Below are positions 6,275-6,729 of a DNA stretch of 6,729 bases, piece by piece. The stretch's first letter is position 1, and every line of letters starts with the position of its first letter. Source of the stretch: Candidatus Microgenomates bacterium. Its GTDB lineage: Bacteria > Patescibacteriota > Microgenomatia > 2-02-FULL-39-11. The position numbers and the translations under genes were made by a program. The notes under the pieces are model-generated. The model did not search any database and was not told where the DNA came from. It worked only from the letters and a program-made list of their open reading frames with translations. The stretch covers positions 1 through 6,729 of the forward strand of contig JALHWS010000206.1 in the NCBI GenBank assembly GCA_022866885.1, given 5' to 3'.

Positions 6275-6729
6275 CCGGATTATACCGGCGGCTATTTCAT
6301 CAATTACTATTATTACGGCCAATATATCAACGCTTTCTTAACTAAAATTGCCGGGATCGATGCGGCCGTCACCTATAATTTGATGATCGCTACCCTCTTC
6401 GCCTTTACCTTCACCCTGCCTTTCTCTATCGCTATGAATTTGTATTATTTTCTCCGGCTTCACTTATGGGAAAACCTGAAACTGAAATTGAAACATTTGA
6501 AAAATGTCCAGGAGATGCCTCTGAACTTCCGGGATAACCTGAAACTGCTTCTGGTTGGACTGTTAGCCGCTTTCGTGGTCTCCCTTGGCGGCAATTTACA
6601 CACGATTTACGTCTTTACCAACGGTTACCCGAATGAAGATCCTGTCCCTTTCTGGAAAATAGAAGCTGGGTATCACCCGGAAAAGTACTGGTACCCCAAC
6701 GCTACCCGCTTCATCCCCTTCACCATCCA
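6275..6729 (+). pseudogene. Continuation of the DUF2298/Chlor_Arch_YYY gene beyond the in-frame stop, incomplete at the right edge
   Basis: The frame of the 5822 gene continues past the TAG without another stop for 151 codons to the window edge. It opens PDYTGGYFINYYYYGQYI, the tyrosine-rich signature that gives the Chlor_Arch_YYY family its name. It then has a span near 6365-6460, a basic stretch ENLKLKLKHLKN, a second span near 6540-6590, and GNLHTIYVFTNGYPNEDP followed by EKYWYPNATRFIPFTI, another conserved family block. The sequence is intact and in register with the upstream part, so one substitution explains the break. It looks like a recent nonsense change, a sequencing error or a read-through site rather than long decay. 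The first in-frame ATG after the stop is at 6383, past the YYY motif, with no Shine-Dalgarno sequence, so independent translation is unlikely. Confidence 0.72.

Overview
The window (6729 bases) is a dense run of membrane and glycan-handling genes. It looks like part of a cell-surface glycosylation region of a bacterium, most plausibly a Patescibacteria/CPR lineage such as Microgenomates. That assignment is inference. It rests on several different GT-C-type multispanning glycosyltransferases packed together, a Chlor_Arch_YYY/DUF2298 protein, a HAD protein overlapping a GT4 glycosyltransferase, and almost no intergenic DNA. No ribosomal or other phylogenetic marker is present. TGA is used as a normal stop in two genes, so a UGA-recoded code (as in Gracilibacteria/SR1) is not supported.

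Layout from left to right: (1) 1-947 (-), the first 315 residues of a GT39/PMT_2-like GT-C protein, running off the left edge. (2) 949-2496 (-), a second GT-C protein of 515 residues that is a diverged relative of the first; the two are adjacent with one base between them. (3) An 18-base divergent gap holding a perfect 12-base palindrome. (4) 2515-4065 (+), a third GT-C-like membrane protein of a different subfamily. (5) A 17-base convergent gap. (6) 4083-5201 (-), a GT4 (GT-B fold) glycosyltransferase, and 5198-5764 (-), a HAD-superfamily protein upstream of it, overlapping by four bases (ATGA). (7) A 57-base divergent promoter region. (8) 5822-6729 (+), a DUF2298/Chlor_Arch_YYY membrane protein that is clearly homologous throughout but broken by an in-frame TAG at 6272-6274, and that runs off the right edge.

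A plausible joint role (inference) is that the cytosolic GT4 enzyme builds or extends a lipid-linked glycan while the GT-C proteins use polyprenyl-phosphate sugars on the outer face of the membrane to decorate glycans or proteins. The HAD protein may be a phosphatase or nucleotidase serving the same operon.

The most striking features outside the coding sequence are the starts. None of the six genes has a recognisable Shine-Dalgarno sequence. At the four promoter-proximal starts a -10-like hexamer lies 6 to 9 bases before the ATG, which suggests leaderless or nearly leaderless mRNAs. The broken DUF2298 frame and the palindromic bidirectional promoter are the other points worth checking. No RNA genes, CRISPR arrays, insertion sequences or integration sites were seen. 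No stretch longer than 60 bases lacks a gene.
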